DNA of 64,000 nucleotides from positions 1 to 64,000 of IMG/VR virus record IMGVR_UViG_3300047334_000093. One strand, 5' to 3'. Below, one piece after another: positions 39,501 to 47,804 of this stretch (its first letter is position 1; each line of letters starts with the position of its first letter). Below the pieces are notes generated by a model, which ran no database searches, had not been told where the DNA came from, and saw only the letters and a list, made by a program, of their open reading frames with translations. The DNA comes from a virus. A program made the translations under genes and the position numbers.

Positions 39501-40763
39501 ATTGCGGCGCAACGAAATCAAATCGCGGTGCAAAACGCGGATTTGCAAAACCGCACGGCAATCGCGAACCAGCAAGGCACGGTCGCCAAGGTCAATGCCG
39601 ATCTTGAAGGCAAACGGTTGGCTCAACAAGCGTTACAGCAAAACCGTGAATATGGTTTGCAAAACCAAGAGTTTGGTTTGAAATCGGCAATTGCACAACC
39701 GCAAATCACGCTTGGCACCGCCCGCGCCAACATTTTAACAGGTCAACCGACACAACAATCGTTTTCGCAGTCCGCCGCACCACAAACGTCAAACGACGGA
39801 TATATTGATGTTTCTGGCGGCAATGTTGCAACCGCGCCGTCGTCGGCGCCACCTTCGCAAAATTCCCAAGGCTCGGGTATCATGCTCCCGCCGTTGAGCC
39901 TAGCAAACGGAAACATTCAGCTTCCGGCACAAAGCCCATACGACCGTCAGGCTTCGTTGACGCAGGCCATGAACGATCCAAAAGTCGCGCTTGTGCCTGA
40001 ATTTAAGCCCGGCATTGAGGCGGCGCTGAACCAAGTCAGCGAAGGCATCAAAGCGGGGAAATTCGTTCAACCGGGCGGAGTTTTGGCTGTTCCGGGTGCG
40101 CAGCAAACCGAAGCATCTCAGCAATTTCAAAATCAACTTGCCGAAGGGCAAGGCAAGCAAGCCAACGATATCGTGCAAGCCGCCACCATGGCGGGGCAAG
40201 TACACCAGCGCGTTCAAGAACTTCAGGAAGCTGCGCAGGGGTTCCGCCCCGGCGCCACAGGGCAACTGCGTCAAGAAGCTTCGGCGCGGTTGCTTGATGC
40301 CTATCAGGCGGTCGGGGCAACGCCGCCCGCTTGGGTGCAACAGATGGCAACCAATGCTGATGTCATTGGCAAAATTGGCGGCAACATGACGGCCGATTTG
40401 GTCCGTTCATTGGGCACGCGCGAAGCTGCCGCCGTTTACAATCAGGTGCAAAAATTCAACCCCAATGTAGATATGACATCAGGCGGCTTTGACACGGTTC
40501 TGCGCTCAATTGATCAAGGTGCCTATCGATCAGAAGCGCTTCGAGATTTTCAAGATAAGTGGTTGCAATCGCACTCAAACACCACCGGAATGCAAGCCGC
40601 TTTCGATAAAGAGCAGCCGCCGGCCATGTATGCGTCGCGGGTTATGCCATCAAAAGCCACATCACGCGATCCAAACGCATACAAAAACGGATATTATTAT
40701 ACATTGCCTGATGGCAGCACCGCAATGTGGACGGGCTCGGCATTCCGGCCGGTGACGCAATGA
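36564..40763 (+). CDS. Giant internal virion protein (1399 aa) with a cell-wall hydrolase-like domain
   Basis: This Gln/Ala/Ser-rich protein has helical repeats in its first 400 residues. A Gly-rich region carries GGR motifs (ARGGRVKRAFGGM; NRGGRLGFDVGGA; YRGGRVRRDAGGA). A domain near residues 743-865 starts RGITNNNPLNLKTAPGQG and continues YATPEDGIAAAARQLALNQS. The 'RGIxNNNPxN' start is what I know from phage structural lysozyme-like domains that open peptidoglycan during DNA ejection. The C-terminal 400 residues are helical. As in T7-like phages, it is probably packaged and ejected with the DNA. Confidence 0.75.
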   Translation: MGKGSGSTNTVTQNSAPPQAYQNAYAVANQNAAAAAALPYNQYPGQLVANQSPDQTAAYQTIANAQGTATPFLNTASQLSAQAANTGSQYSAQAANTANSAGQASLAAASPYNQAAASYLSQGASPISSTAIQGYENPYTQSVVNASTAEIGQQNAQQQQQVLGNAIAQGALGGDRVGLAQSALANQQDLAENQTIAGLNQSNYNQALAAAQSDATRQIQSGSMFSTLGSNVGSQYLQAGQAASNADLQAGQLGANTSLQAGNQIGNIGASAQSNLLSGASAQLQAGQLQQQQQQNQINAAYQQYTQAQQYPFQDAQYYANIAEGLGTASGGTSSTTSPGPSTASQVAGLGLTGIGAYGLASNSGLTSGLGSLFGSGASTGAGWDALTTAGTTAADSGGVAAGASAAWDALATLAARGGRVKRAFGGMTGWSPNQSQQQPSAAQSYQSQLRAFDPFENGLYAAATGQASPTQSMSQPAMQSSGQQQNPFGISFSQNSPSPQISAPQVGYTPNNQWQGASYQTPQLSFPNSGWAFNGNLPNSTSSIAYNRGGRLGFDVGGAATNAGATESLPFQQQSGLALLPNIYSYIPTGQTNRGAGPPHAPQQTQSVNPNPLSTVAPGLSMLKSILAPSSQQPAPISQQGPVGSNWDTQTESYRGGRVRRDAGGATPDGSALSEPQFEAMLAAQQNTMTPSDLAGLGNMPVVARENMPGLLPPTATPITAAAVGDMKGGQNMPAINQGHVARGITNNNPLNLKTAPGQGTVGSDGQFGQYATPEDGIAAAARQLALNQSRGLTTPRQLITDPVHGWAPASDGNNSESYMRTLALNGIDPDKPIDVTDPSQAGRLIASMGLQEVGQHLDPTTVQRGVMLGLSGAPMGNQPSKVYAQNGNYANDASAPSADFAPLVDAQGLGKLQAPQIQYQGPQQGVSGLDMSSPWMAVLQAGLATMGGTNPHALTNIGQGGLAGLSYAAQQQKYQQEIAAQRNQIAVQNADLQNRTAIANQQGTVAKVNADLEGKRLAQQALQQNREYGLQNQEFGLKSAIAQPQITLGTARANILTGQPTQQSFSQSAAPQTSNDGYIDVSGGNVATAPSSAPPSQNSQGSGIMLPPLSLANGNIQLPAQSPYDRQASLTQAMNDPKVALVPEFKPGIEAALNQVSEGIKAGKFVQPGGVLAVPGAQQTEASQQFQNQLAEGQGKQANDIVQAATMAGQVHQRVQELQEAAQGFRPGATGQLRQEASARLLDAYQAVGATPPAWVQQMATNADVIGKIGGNMTADLVRSLGTREAAAVYNQVQKFNPNVDMTSGGFDTVLRSIDQGAYRSEALRDFQDKWLQSHSNTTGMQAAFDKEQPPAMYASRVMPSKATSRDPNAYKNGYYYTLPDGSTAMWTGSAFRPVTQ

Positions 40764-43700
40764 CCGATTTGACCTTAGATCAAGTTTTTGGTTCTTCAAA
40801 TCCCTCAACGTTGCCGGCTCAAGCAACGCCATCGCCATCTTTATCTTCTCCTACAGTAGCGGCTCCGCCACCTTCTGCTTCGTCCTTTCAAACGGTTGAA
40901 CCCCATTACGCTGCTGATGGGGAAATGACAAATCTTTCGCCCGCCGATTACGCCAAATTTCAATCTGGCGTTTCTGCCAAAGCGACGCCGGCAATCTCTC
41001 CTTCACTGTCGCAACCGGATCAACCAAACGCTCAACCTGGAGAATTGTCTTTAGATGAAATTTTCAAACTTCCGAATAAAAATTATCAATCAGACAAATG
41101 GGACAATCAGCCACAAGGCTCTGGCCTGTTAGCCAATTTTGCGGCTGGTGCTGGCGACACATTACTTGCCCCGCTAAGCGTTCCAGACCCAGTTAGCACG
41201 TTGGTTAATATGGGAACGCGCGGCATAAATTACCTGACGGGTTCAAACATTCCGCGTATGGAAGACCCGGCTGGGCCAGATAACGAGGTAAAAAAATTTC
41301 TCGGAAAAATTGGCCTCAATCCAGATGACGTAAAGGCCGTCACGCCAAACGAATACGCAATGCGCGGTATTGGTTCTGTGGCGCCGATGGTTGTGGCACC
41401 TTGGGCGATGGCGGGGCAATTGCCGAGCGTTGGCGCAGGATTGGCGGGAGCGGGCCGCGGCGCTTTGATCGGCGCATTTAGCGGGCTCGGACAAGACGCC
41501 GGGCAAAACCTTGCGCCGCCTGGATATGAAGGAATTGGCGGAACGCTTGGCAGCATTGTCGGCGGCGGCATTGGCGATCTCGGTTTATCTGTAACTCAGG
41601 GCTTGGGTCGGATTGCAAAAAATCAAATCAGCGCTCTCGCGCCCGTCACAAAAAGCATGCAGCAACAGCAGGCGGCATTGCGAATTGCCAATAGGGCAAC
41701 CGATCTGCCAAGCGTTTTGGACACGTTGAATGCTGATCCAAACGCCATTACGGTTACGCCAAACCAGCCGCAACTTGTGCCGCGTTCGCTGCCCACCACT
41801 GCGCAACTGACTGGCGACAGAGGGTTGGCAAACCTTGAACGCACGACCGCCGCTGCTAATCCAGCGCCGTTTTTGGCTCGCTATGCTGATCAAAATTCCG
41901 CACGCGTCAACGAATTAGGCAATATTGCACCCAATGGGGCTGACGGCTCAGCAGTTCATGATTACGTAAAAGCACAACTTGCTGATTTGGACGCTCAGCA
42001 TCAAGCGGCGATTAATTCGGCTCAAACTGGCGTTCAGCAAGCCACAGACGCTATTGACGGCAATATGGCACCCGAAGAATATGGCGCCCCTATTCGCGAC
42101 GATGCGCTTTCGCCGGCTCGTCAAGCCGTCAAGGCAAATGAAAATCGCCTTTGGAACTCAATTGACCCAACGGGAAAAGGAAAGCTTGACGTATCGCCTT
42201 TGCCGGACGCATTTAGCCAAATTAAGTCACAAATACCGCAAGCCGAGCAGCTTGGCGCGGGAGAAAGTCATCTCTATTCCACAGTTGCGGATTTTCCTGA
42301 TGTGCAATCATTTCAGGAACTTCGCGGGCTTCGCAGCACCATAACGAACAACATGGCACAAGAGTTAGCCCAAAATGGACGCTCGCCCGCGTACAGGCGC
42401 ATGACGCAAATGCTGGGCGCCGTGGATGACACAATCGGTTCGGCAGTTGATCGGGCTTCGGGAAAGAATTATAACGAATCTGGCGTTCAAAAAGGCGCCA
42501 CGCATAATTCATCAGACGATCAAGCTTACGCTCAAATGTTAGCGGAAGCAGATCAATGGAAAAGAGATAGAATTGCATCCGCCAGAACGCAAATTCAAGC
42601 CAGGGGAAATGTTGGCATCAATCCTCAAGGATTGGACGCTAGCGGATCGAGCGGAGTTTCTTCAGCATCTGGAAGCCAAGGCCAAGCAAGAAACCAACTT
42701 GGAACGGCTCCGGGAAATCAAAGCTTACCGCCAGAGCCAGTAATTCCTGATTGGACGCATGAGCAAACCGCCGCGTATGCCCAGGCGCGCGCCGCAACGG
42801 CGGCCAGAGCGGCGACCTTTGATAGCCCTCGCGTAAACGCTGTCGGCAAAGCGTTACGCCCTGACGGACGGGGCGGTTATATGATGGCTGATGAGCAAGT
42901 GGCATCGCGTTTTTTTAACGGTGGGTCGCGCTCAACCAAAGACTTGCAAGATTTTATGGCAGCCGTTGGCGATAGACCGAGCGCCGTTGCGTTGTTACAA
43001 GATTATGCCGCTTCGACACTTCGAAAAGCGGCCATTAAGGACGATGGAATACTTGACCTTCGTGCGTTCCAAAAATGGAAAGACAGATACCAAGCGCCTC
43101 TGCGGTCATTTCCCGAATTGCAATCGCGTTTTAGGAATGCCGAACAGGCTCAGCATACTTTAGACATCACCCAAGCAGCTTACGCGACAGCGCGAAAAGA
43201 ATTTGAAAACTCCGCAGCTAAGCATTTTTTGGGCGACAAAGAGCCACACGAAGCCATCCAAGCGGCGCTTGCTGGCGGAACGGCAAAAGCTCGGGCTAAC
43301 ATGACTGAACTTGCCCAACGAGTTGCGGACAGCCCCGATGCTCAAGCCGGGCTTCAACGCGCCACTATGGACCATATTTTAAAAAAATACGTTAAACCAG
43401 ACGGCCGCATAGACGGTTTTGCGTTGTCAAAGTTTGTTGATGCCCATCAGGATGCTTTGCGCCCAGTCATGGGCGAGCCAGGGCTCATACGAATTAAAAA
43501 TGTCGTAAAAGATATTGAACGTTCTCAATCAACGCAAGCCGGCGCAAAGCTTGTCGGCTCTAACACTGCGCAAGACATTCTGGGTCATCTATCATCGCAC
43601 GAACCGCAAACTGTTCTCGGTCACATTGCCAATGAAAGTGGACATTTGGCATCAACTGTCGCGATCGAACATGCTCTTGGCATTTCTGGCGTGATCGGCG

Positions 43701-44626
43701 CTTCTATCGGACGCGCATTTGCAAAAATAGGGGTCGCTAAAGTTGATGATTTGGTAACGAAAGCAATGCTTGATCCATCGGTGGCAAAACAACTATTGAC
43801 GAAAATTCCAAAAAGTCCAGGTGCGCAAAAATCATGGATTTTGAATTTATTAAAAGTTGTAAGAAACGATCAAAACAATAACAAAACATTAGACGCAAAA
43901 TTGTATATGTCTTATAATGCTCCGGATAAGCCTCCTATGCCGATAGGCGATTACTATAAATCTGGAGTTCCGACAGATGGCCAAGCGCGTATTGTTGCCA
44001 CCCCCGAGGGGCACGTTCTCTCGGCCCCCACAATTATCGGACGTTCCTCTGTCGGAATACCTGAAAATGCCGTCCAGGAAAAAAGGGCTCTTGAATCCCT
44101 CGGAGAGAGCATCTCTGGCCGACCTGTATCGCCACTTGAGAAAAGTCAGAGACGCAGAGCGTCAGGGGGTTACGATCCCGTCACGGGTGATATACTAATA
44201 AACCCAGACGCTCCTCAAGCTGAGCAAACTCATGCTTTACAGCACGAAATTGGTCATGCGATAGATTATGCGGTAGGTGGGATATCTCAAGATAAAATAA
44301 AAACGGAGTTAAATCGTGTTTATAACACGATGGTCACTGGTCAAGAACGCACAAAAAACTTGACTAGGCCCACCGACTTAAAATATTCACCAAACGAATC
44401 TCCAGGTGAATTGATGGCAGAAGCCATCAAAGCTTATATCCACAACCCAAATTATCTCAAAACTGTTGCACCACGCACGGCAGAAGCAATTAGACGCGCC
44501 GTTAACACGCATCCGCATCTGTCCAAAATCATTCAATTCAATTCCGTAGCCGGCGCTGGACTTGGACTTGGCGCCTTGGGTTCTGGTTATCCATCACAGT
44601 CAGGAGCAAAAAATGCTGCGCCTTGA
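40760..44626 (+). CDS. Giant internal virion protein (1288 aa) with a C-terminal metallopeptidase motif
   Basis: ATG 40760 overlaps the previous stop as ATGA. The N-terminal 250 residues are Pro/Ala/Gln-rich, with LTLDQVF and LSLDEIF short repeats. A Gly-rich membrane-active-looking stretch (GLAGAGRGALIGAFSGLGQD) and a long helical middle follow. Near residue 1161 the protein contains HALQHEIGHAIDYAVGG, a zinc HExxH-type motif (HEIGH). LMAEAIKAYIHNP downstream gives a possible third Glu ligand, as in gluzincin-like domains of phage polyvalent proteins. It may process host or virion proteins after injection. Confidence 0.75.
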   Translation: MTDLTLDQVFGSSNPSTLPAQATPSPSLSSPTVAAPPPSASSFQTVEPHYAADGEMTNLSPADYAKFQSGVSAKATPAISPSLSQPDQPNAQPGELSLDEIFKLPNKNYQSDKWDNQPQGSGLLANFAAGAGDTLLAPLSVPDPVSTLVNMGTRGINYLTGSNIPRMEDPAGPDNEVKKFLGKIGLNPDDVKAVTPNEYAMRGIGSVAPMVVAPWAMAGQLPSVGAGLAGAGRGALIGAFSGLGQDAGQNLAPPGYEGIGGTLGSIVGGGIGDLGLSVTQGLGRIAKNQISALAPVTKSMQQQQAALRIANRATDLPSVLDTLNADPNAITVTPNQPQLVPRSLPTTAQLTGDRGLANLERTTAAANPAPFLARYADQNSARVNELGNIAPNGADGSAVHDYVKAQLADLDAQHQAAINSAQTGVQQATDAIDGNMAPEEYGAPIRDDALSPARQAVKANENRLWNSIDPTGKGKLDVSPLPDAFSQIKSQIPQAEQLGAGESHLYSTVADFPDVQSFQELRGLRSTITNNMAQELAQNGRSPAYRRMTQMLGAVDDTIGSAVDRASGKNYNESGVQKGATHNSSDDQAYAQMLAEADQWKRDRIASARTQIQARGNVGINPQGLDASGSSGVSSASGSQGQARNQLGTAPGNQSLPPEPVIPDWTHEQTAAYAQARAATAARAATFDSPRVNAVGKALRPDGRGGYMMADEQVASRFFNGGSRSTKDLQDFMAAVGDRPSAVALLQDYAASTLRKAAIKDDGILDLRAFQKWKDRYQAPLRSFPELQSRFRNAEQAQHTLDITQAAYATARKEFENSAAKHFLGDKEPHEAIQAALAGGTAKARANMTELAQRVADSPDAQAGLQRATMDHILKKYVKPDGRIDGFALSKFVDAHQDALRPVMGEPGLIRIKNVVKDIERSQSTQAGAKLVGSNTAQDILGHLSSHEPQTVLGHIANESGHLASTVAIEHALGISGVIGASIGRAFAKIGVAKVDDLVTKAMLDPSVAKQLLTKIPKSPGAQKSWILNLLKVVRNDQNNNKTLDAKLYMSYNAPDKPPMPIGDYYKSGVPTDGQARIVATPEGHVLSAPTIIGRSSVGIPENAVQEKRALESLGESISGRPVSPLEKSQRRRASGGYDPVTGDILINPDAPQAEQTHALQHEIGHAIDYAVGGISQDKIKTELNRVYNTMVTGQERTKNLTRPTDLKYSPNESPGELMAEAIKAYIHNPNYLKTVAPRTAEAIRRAVNTHPHLSKIIQFNSVAGAGLGLGALGSGYPSQSGAKNAAP

Positions 44627-44828
44627 AGTCATCTCCTACCTAGATCGCCTTATGAGCGAACCAGACGACAAGCGAGCTGCCGGGTGGGCAATCGTCAAAC
44701 CCACGTTGGAAGCCAACCGCGATCCGGATGGCGAGGAATGGGAACAAATGAATGCGGCAGTGCCGTTAAGGGTTGATCAAGAAACCCAAAACCACGAAAC
44801 TGAAACTCAACAGGAGCATACGACATGA
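44613..44828 (+). CDS. Small acidic protein, 71 aa
   Basis: ATG 44613 follows CAGGAG inside the 3' end of the giant gene. The acidic helical product has no recognised domain (YLDRLMSEPDDKRAAGWAIV). It leads a series of small genes, and its stop overlaps the next start. Confidence 0.55.
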   Translation: MLRLEVISYLDRLMSEPDDKRAAGWAIVKPTLEANRDPDGEEWEQMNAAVPLRVDQETQNHETETQQEHTT

Positions 44829-45169
44829 GCGGCACATCAACGAATAACCTTTCTTTGTCGGTCGGAACGACACCGACTTTAGTTCTCCCGGCTGGGCTTC
44901 CGATTACATATCAGCGCATTATAAACGCTGGCTTGGCGGGAACAAATGGTGTGGCTTGGTGTTCTTATACAAGTAAAAATCCTGCGCCCAATTTGCCAGG
45001 TTCATTCCCACTCGCCCCGTATGGAAACACATTAAATCAACCTTCCGTTGAAGAATTTAGCAATTTCAAAATAATTCCTTCGGGTCCACTTTATGCAGTT
45101 AGCGACGGTGGCAGCAGCGGCAGCGCGCCGGCAATCCTTACTATTGTTGTGGTTTCTAATTCTCGATAA
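44825..45169 (+). CDS. Small beta-rich virion-like protein, 114 aa
   Basis: The Ser/Thr/Gly-rich sequence (TSTNNLSLSVGTTPTLVLPA; INAGLAGTNGVAWCSYTSKN) has the alternating pattern of a compact beta-sandwich. Similar small proteins decorate phage heads or tails. The family is not recognised. Confidence 0.55.
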   Translation: MSGTSTNNLSLSVGTTPTLVLPAGLPITYQRIINAGLAGTNGVAWCSYTSKNPAPNLPGSFPLAPYGNTLNQPSVEEFSNFKIIPSGPLYAVSDGGSSGSAPAILTIVVVSNSR

Positions 45170-45202
45170 CCGCGTTTAAGCCACGTTGGCTTCGGCGTTT
45201 CA

Positions 45203-45601
45203 ATGCGCCTCATTTACCTTCGCAACGGCATCCTTGCCATGCAGGTGCTTTTGACCAGCATCATGGCATGGTGGGGTATTGCGTTGTTGAGGCCCATCAA
45301 TACCTTCGGCTCGTCCTCCAGCTATAGCGAGTTTGTGCGGGTATGGCCGCATAGCGAAACTAAATGGGCTGGGGTATTTTTTATAGCCGCGTTAATCGGT
45401 GTTTTTGGCTTATGGGCGCGCAACCGATGGGCGCGGCTTTGGGCTGCCGTGGTGCTGGTGGCCGCTCATGGTGATCTTGCCTTTATGTCGTGGGGTGGCA
45501 ACGGGGCTTCAACCGGCACCGGCACTTATGCGTTGTTGGCCATATTTGGGTTGTGGCGCATATGGGCGGAAGGGTTAATTTATGAAACCATTATTAAATA
45601 G
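45203..45601 (+). CDS. Four-helix membrane protein, 132 aa
   Basis: Hydrophobic segments occur at about residues 9-29 (GILAMQVLLTSIMAWWGIAL), 54-70, 77-92 and 105-122. The loop after the second contains RNRWARLWAA. It overlaps the next membrane gene, so both are likely made together. It could be a holin or an anti-phage membrane protein; nothing specific is recognised. Confidence 0.6.
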   Translation: MRLIYLRNGILAMQVLLTSIMAWWGIALLRPINTFGSSSSYSEFVRVWPHSETKWAGVFFIAALIGVFGLWARNRWARLWAAVVLVAAHGDLAFMSWGGNGASTGTGTYALLAIFGLWRIWAEGLIYETIIK

Positions 45602-45965
45602 AATATATGTTTCAATTCAACATCGTCCTTGGACAGTTGACATAATTTCTGGCATTCAGATTTTTTCTCTTGGGTTATTTTTTCTTATTGATCCGCTTGC
45701 GATTATAGCTCGACCTGCGTTTTCGTTTCTTAATCATCTTAAACCAAGTGCTCTTTCTTGGGTTATGATGTCGTGTGGAACTCTGCAAATAGTATCTGCT
45801 TTGCTAAATGTTCTTTGGTGGCGCTGGACTATGGCGTTTCTGGTGATGTGGCATTGGTGTTCGTTTGTGTGCGGCGTTTGGGTTGCGGACCGTAATGCTT
45901 CGGCCGTTGTCTTAATGGCGTGCGCGGCGTTGGCGAATGCTTTGATTTTATGCCGGCTCTACTAA
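45582..45965 (+). CDS. Membrane protein, paralogue of the 31882 product
   Basis: The 127-aa protein contains QHRPWTVDIISGIQIFSLGL, matching RPWTVDIASG of the 31882 product, and then DPLAIIARPAFSFLNHLKPS, which again parallels DPLSVINRSAYTFLDRLQFP. It has about four membrane helices. Duplication within the phage is evident, but the role is unknown. The start overlaps the preceding membrane gene. Confidence 0.65.
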   Translation: MKPLLNRIYVSIQHRPWTVDIISGIQIFSLGLFFLIDPLAIIARPAFSFLNHLKPSALSWVMMSCGTLQIVSALLNVLWWRWTMAFLVMWHWCSFVCGVWVADRNASAVVLMACAALANALILCRLY

Positions 45966-45977
45966 GAGAGTCATCTA

Positions 45978-46445
45978 GTGGCAGATGCAAACGGGGGGAA
46001 TGATCTTTGGTCTATCGTTCAACCTTGGGTTCGAGGGCTTTTCGGTCCTTTACTTTTTGGGATCGGCGTTTCGATCAGGTGGTTGTGGGCTGCTCGGAGA
46101 CAACACAAACTTGATGAAGAGCGCATCCGTGATGAAGACGACGCTTACCGGTTACGGGATCGGCAACTTTTGTCGGTAGAGCAACAGGCTGCATTTGCGC
46201 GACTGACGGCAGAGCGCGATAGGCTTGCTGCTGAAGCGCAGGCAGCGAGAGCGGAAACCGAGCGAGCTTGGCGCACCGCCTATGCGGTGCATCGGTGGGC
46301 AGATGAACAAAAGCACGTTGCCAACAACAGGCTTATGCAAATGAGTGTGCAATGGTCGGCAGGACGCGTTGCGCCAGAAATTGTCGCGCCAATGCAGGAT
46401 GTTCCAAGTATTGAATCGTTTGGAATGTCGAAACGTGACGTTTAA
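45978..46445 (+). CDS. Rz/i-spanin-like protein with one membrane helix and a long coiled coil
   Basis: From GTG 45978 the protein has a hydrophobic segment (PLLFGIGVSIRWLWAA) and then a long Glu/Arg/Ala coiled coil (LTAERDRLAAEAQAARAETE). One N-terminal membrane helix plus an extended coiled coil near the endolysin and holin-like genes is the usual look of an inner-membrane spanin. The lipoprotein at 49266 could be its outer-membrane partner. Confidence 0.5.
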   Translation: MADANGGNDLWSIVQPWVRGLFGPLLFGIGVSIRWLWAARRQHKLDEERIRDEDDAYRLRDRQLLSVEQQAAFARLTAERDRLAAEAQAARAETERAWRTAYAVHRWADEQKHVANNRLMQMSVQWSAGRVAPEIVAPMQDVPSIESFGMSKRDV

Positions 46446-46773
46446 ATTAGTATGGACCGATCAAATGCTTGAATTGCTTTTTGATCTTGCGCCTACTGGA
46501 ATGTCATGGGACGATGTAGCTCGGCTTATTGGTGTGTCGCGTCAGGCAGCAAGCGACAAAGCTGCTGAGTTTCCTGAACTTTTGGCAAAGCGTGCCATGG
46601 CAAAAAATCCTGAAATACGGGTGCAACGTCGACCAGCAGAACCATTGCCGCCTGGGCACCCGATCACTTGGGGGCTTATCACCGCCGGGACATCATTGGA
46701 AGGCGCGGCCTATTCTGGCCCGCGGTGGACGTGGGGAACGTTGACGGAAAACACGCTTGTTCGGGGATTTTGA
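46435..46773 (+). CDS. Helix-turn-helix protein beside the endolysin, 112 aa
   Basis: GTG 46435 lies within the preceding gene. The protein reads VWTDQMLELLFDLAPTGMSW, then DVARLIGVSRQAASDKAAEF. This resembles the GcrA N-terminal helix pattern and other small HTH proteins. Its C-terminal half has Gly/Trp-rich strands. It overlaps the endolysin start. A regulatory role in lysis timing is possible but not shown. Confidence 0.5.
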   Translation: MTFKLVWTDQMLELLFDLAPTGMSWDDVARLIGVSRQAASDKAAEFPELLAKRAMAKNPEIRVQRRPAEPLPPGHPITWGLITAGTSLEGAAYSGPRWTWGTLTENTLVRGF

Positions 46774-47336
46774 TGACTGCGGTATTTGATCAGATTTTCA
46801 CAATTTTGGTCGGTGAAGAGGGCGGCTTTGACGCCACGCCGTCTGATCCTGGAAATTGGACCGGCGGCGCAGTGGGGCGCGGTGTTCTGCTTGGCACAAA
46901 CTGGGGCATCTCGGCCGCCGCTTTTCCAAACGAGGACATCAAAAATCTTACGCAAGCGCAAGCAGCAGCGATTTATCTTGCCACATACTGGACGCCATGC
47001 TCGTGCGACAAATTACCTCCTTGTGTGGCTCTAATGGTGTTTGACGCTGCGGTTAACAACGGGTGCACGCGAGCCCGTGAGTGGCTACAAGCGGCGATTG
47101 GGGTGGCGACTGATGGAGTCATAGGGCCGCAAACTTTGTCGGCGCTGGCGACTGGTGTGGCAGCACCGAATGGCGCTACCATGATCGCCGCAGAATTTCT
47201 TGCACGTCGGATTGATTTCATGGCTTGCCTTTCGACATGGTCAACTTTTGGGCTAGGCTGGTCGCGCCGGCTTGCCAGTTTGCCGTATAAAGCGGCTTCT
47301 CTAACAGCGGCTTCACTAAAAATCATAGGTGAGTAA
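46773..47336 (+). CDS. Endolysin, GH108-type muramidase
   Basis: The 187-aa protein begins MTAVFDQIFTILVGEEGGFD, where EEGG holds the catalytic Glu16 of GH108 (usual xEGGxxxxxxDPGGxT). DPGNWTGG follows, then GTNWGISAAAFP. The C-terminal half (ALMVFDAAVNNGCTRAREWL and GVIGPQTLSAL) matches the PG_binding_3 domain. There is no signal sequence, so release needs a holin. The stop overlaps the next ATG. Confidence 0.85.
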   Translation: MTAVFDQIFTILVGEEGGFDATPSDPGNWTGGAVGRGVLLGTNWGISAAAFPNEDIKNLTQAQAAAIYLATYWTPCSCDKLPPCVALMVFDAAVNNGCTRAREWLQAAIGVATDGVIGPQTLSALATGVAAPNGATMIAAEFLARRIDFMACLSTWSTFGLGWSRRLASLPYKAASLTAASLKIIGE

Positions 47337-47422
47337 TGACTACAACCGTTCAAATTTCTGTTCCTAATACGCTGAACGTTAATGTTGAAGTTCGCAGACG
47401 CCCCACCCCAAACCGAAAATAA
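47336..47422 (+). CDS. 28-aa basic peptide
   Basis: TAATG overlap with the endolysin stop and a frame ending TAA at 47420-47422 define MTTTVQISVPNTLNVNVEVR plus a basic tail. It is very short; coupling is the only support. Confidence 0.35.
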   Translation: MTTTVQISVPNTLNVNVEVRRRPTPNRK

Positions 47423-47434
47423 GGCGGCACAATA

Positions 47435-47800
47435 ATGGCCATTAAAACCACCGCGTTAATCAACCAAGCCGTTGCGGATGCAAAAGACCTTCCGCAGCTC
47501 GTAGAGTTTTTGCAAACTGCCAGCCCGCCTCTTGCTGCAGCGCTTGAAACCAAGCCGCTTGCATACAGCAAAACTCCATGGGGGACGTTGGCCGTCGCCG
47601 TAGTGGCTTGGGTGTCCAGCAAGTATGGCCTCGGGCTTGACGCCAACACATGCGCTTTGATCGGCGGCTTTGGTGCTTTAGTTGGGGCTTATGCCATGAG
47701 GGCCATCACGACGGGGGCAATTTCTGGCGTTGTGACGACGCCGCCCGACACAACTGCCACGTCTACAACACCAACTCCGTCTGTCACACCGAAAGCATAG
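47435..47800 (+). CDS. Holin-like membrane protein, 121 aa
   Basis: After a soluble amphipathic N-terminus there are two hydrophobic segments near residues 47-65 (TPWGTLAVAVVAWVSSKYGL) and 69-90 (CALIGGFGALVGAYAMRAIT), followed by a Thr/Pro-rich tail. Placed just after the endolysin, it is a good candidate holin. No specific holin family is recognised. Confidence 0.6.
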   Translation: MAIKTTALINQAVADAKDLPQLVEFLQTASPPLAAALETKPLAYSKTPWGTLAVAVVAWVSSKYGLGLDANTCALIGGFGALVGAYAMRAITTGAISGVVTTPPDTTATSTTPTPSVTPKA

Positions 47801-47804
47801 CGCC

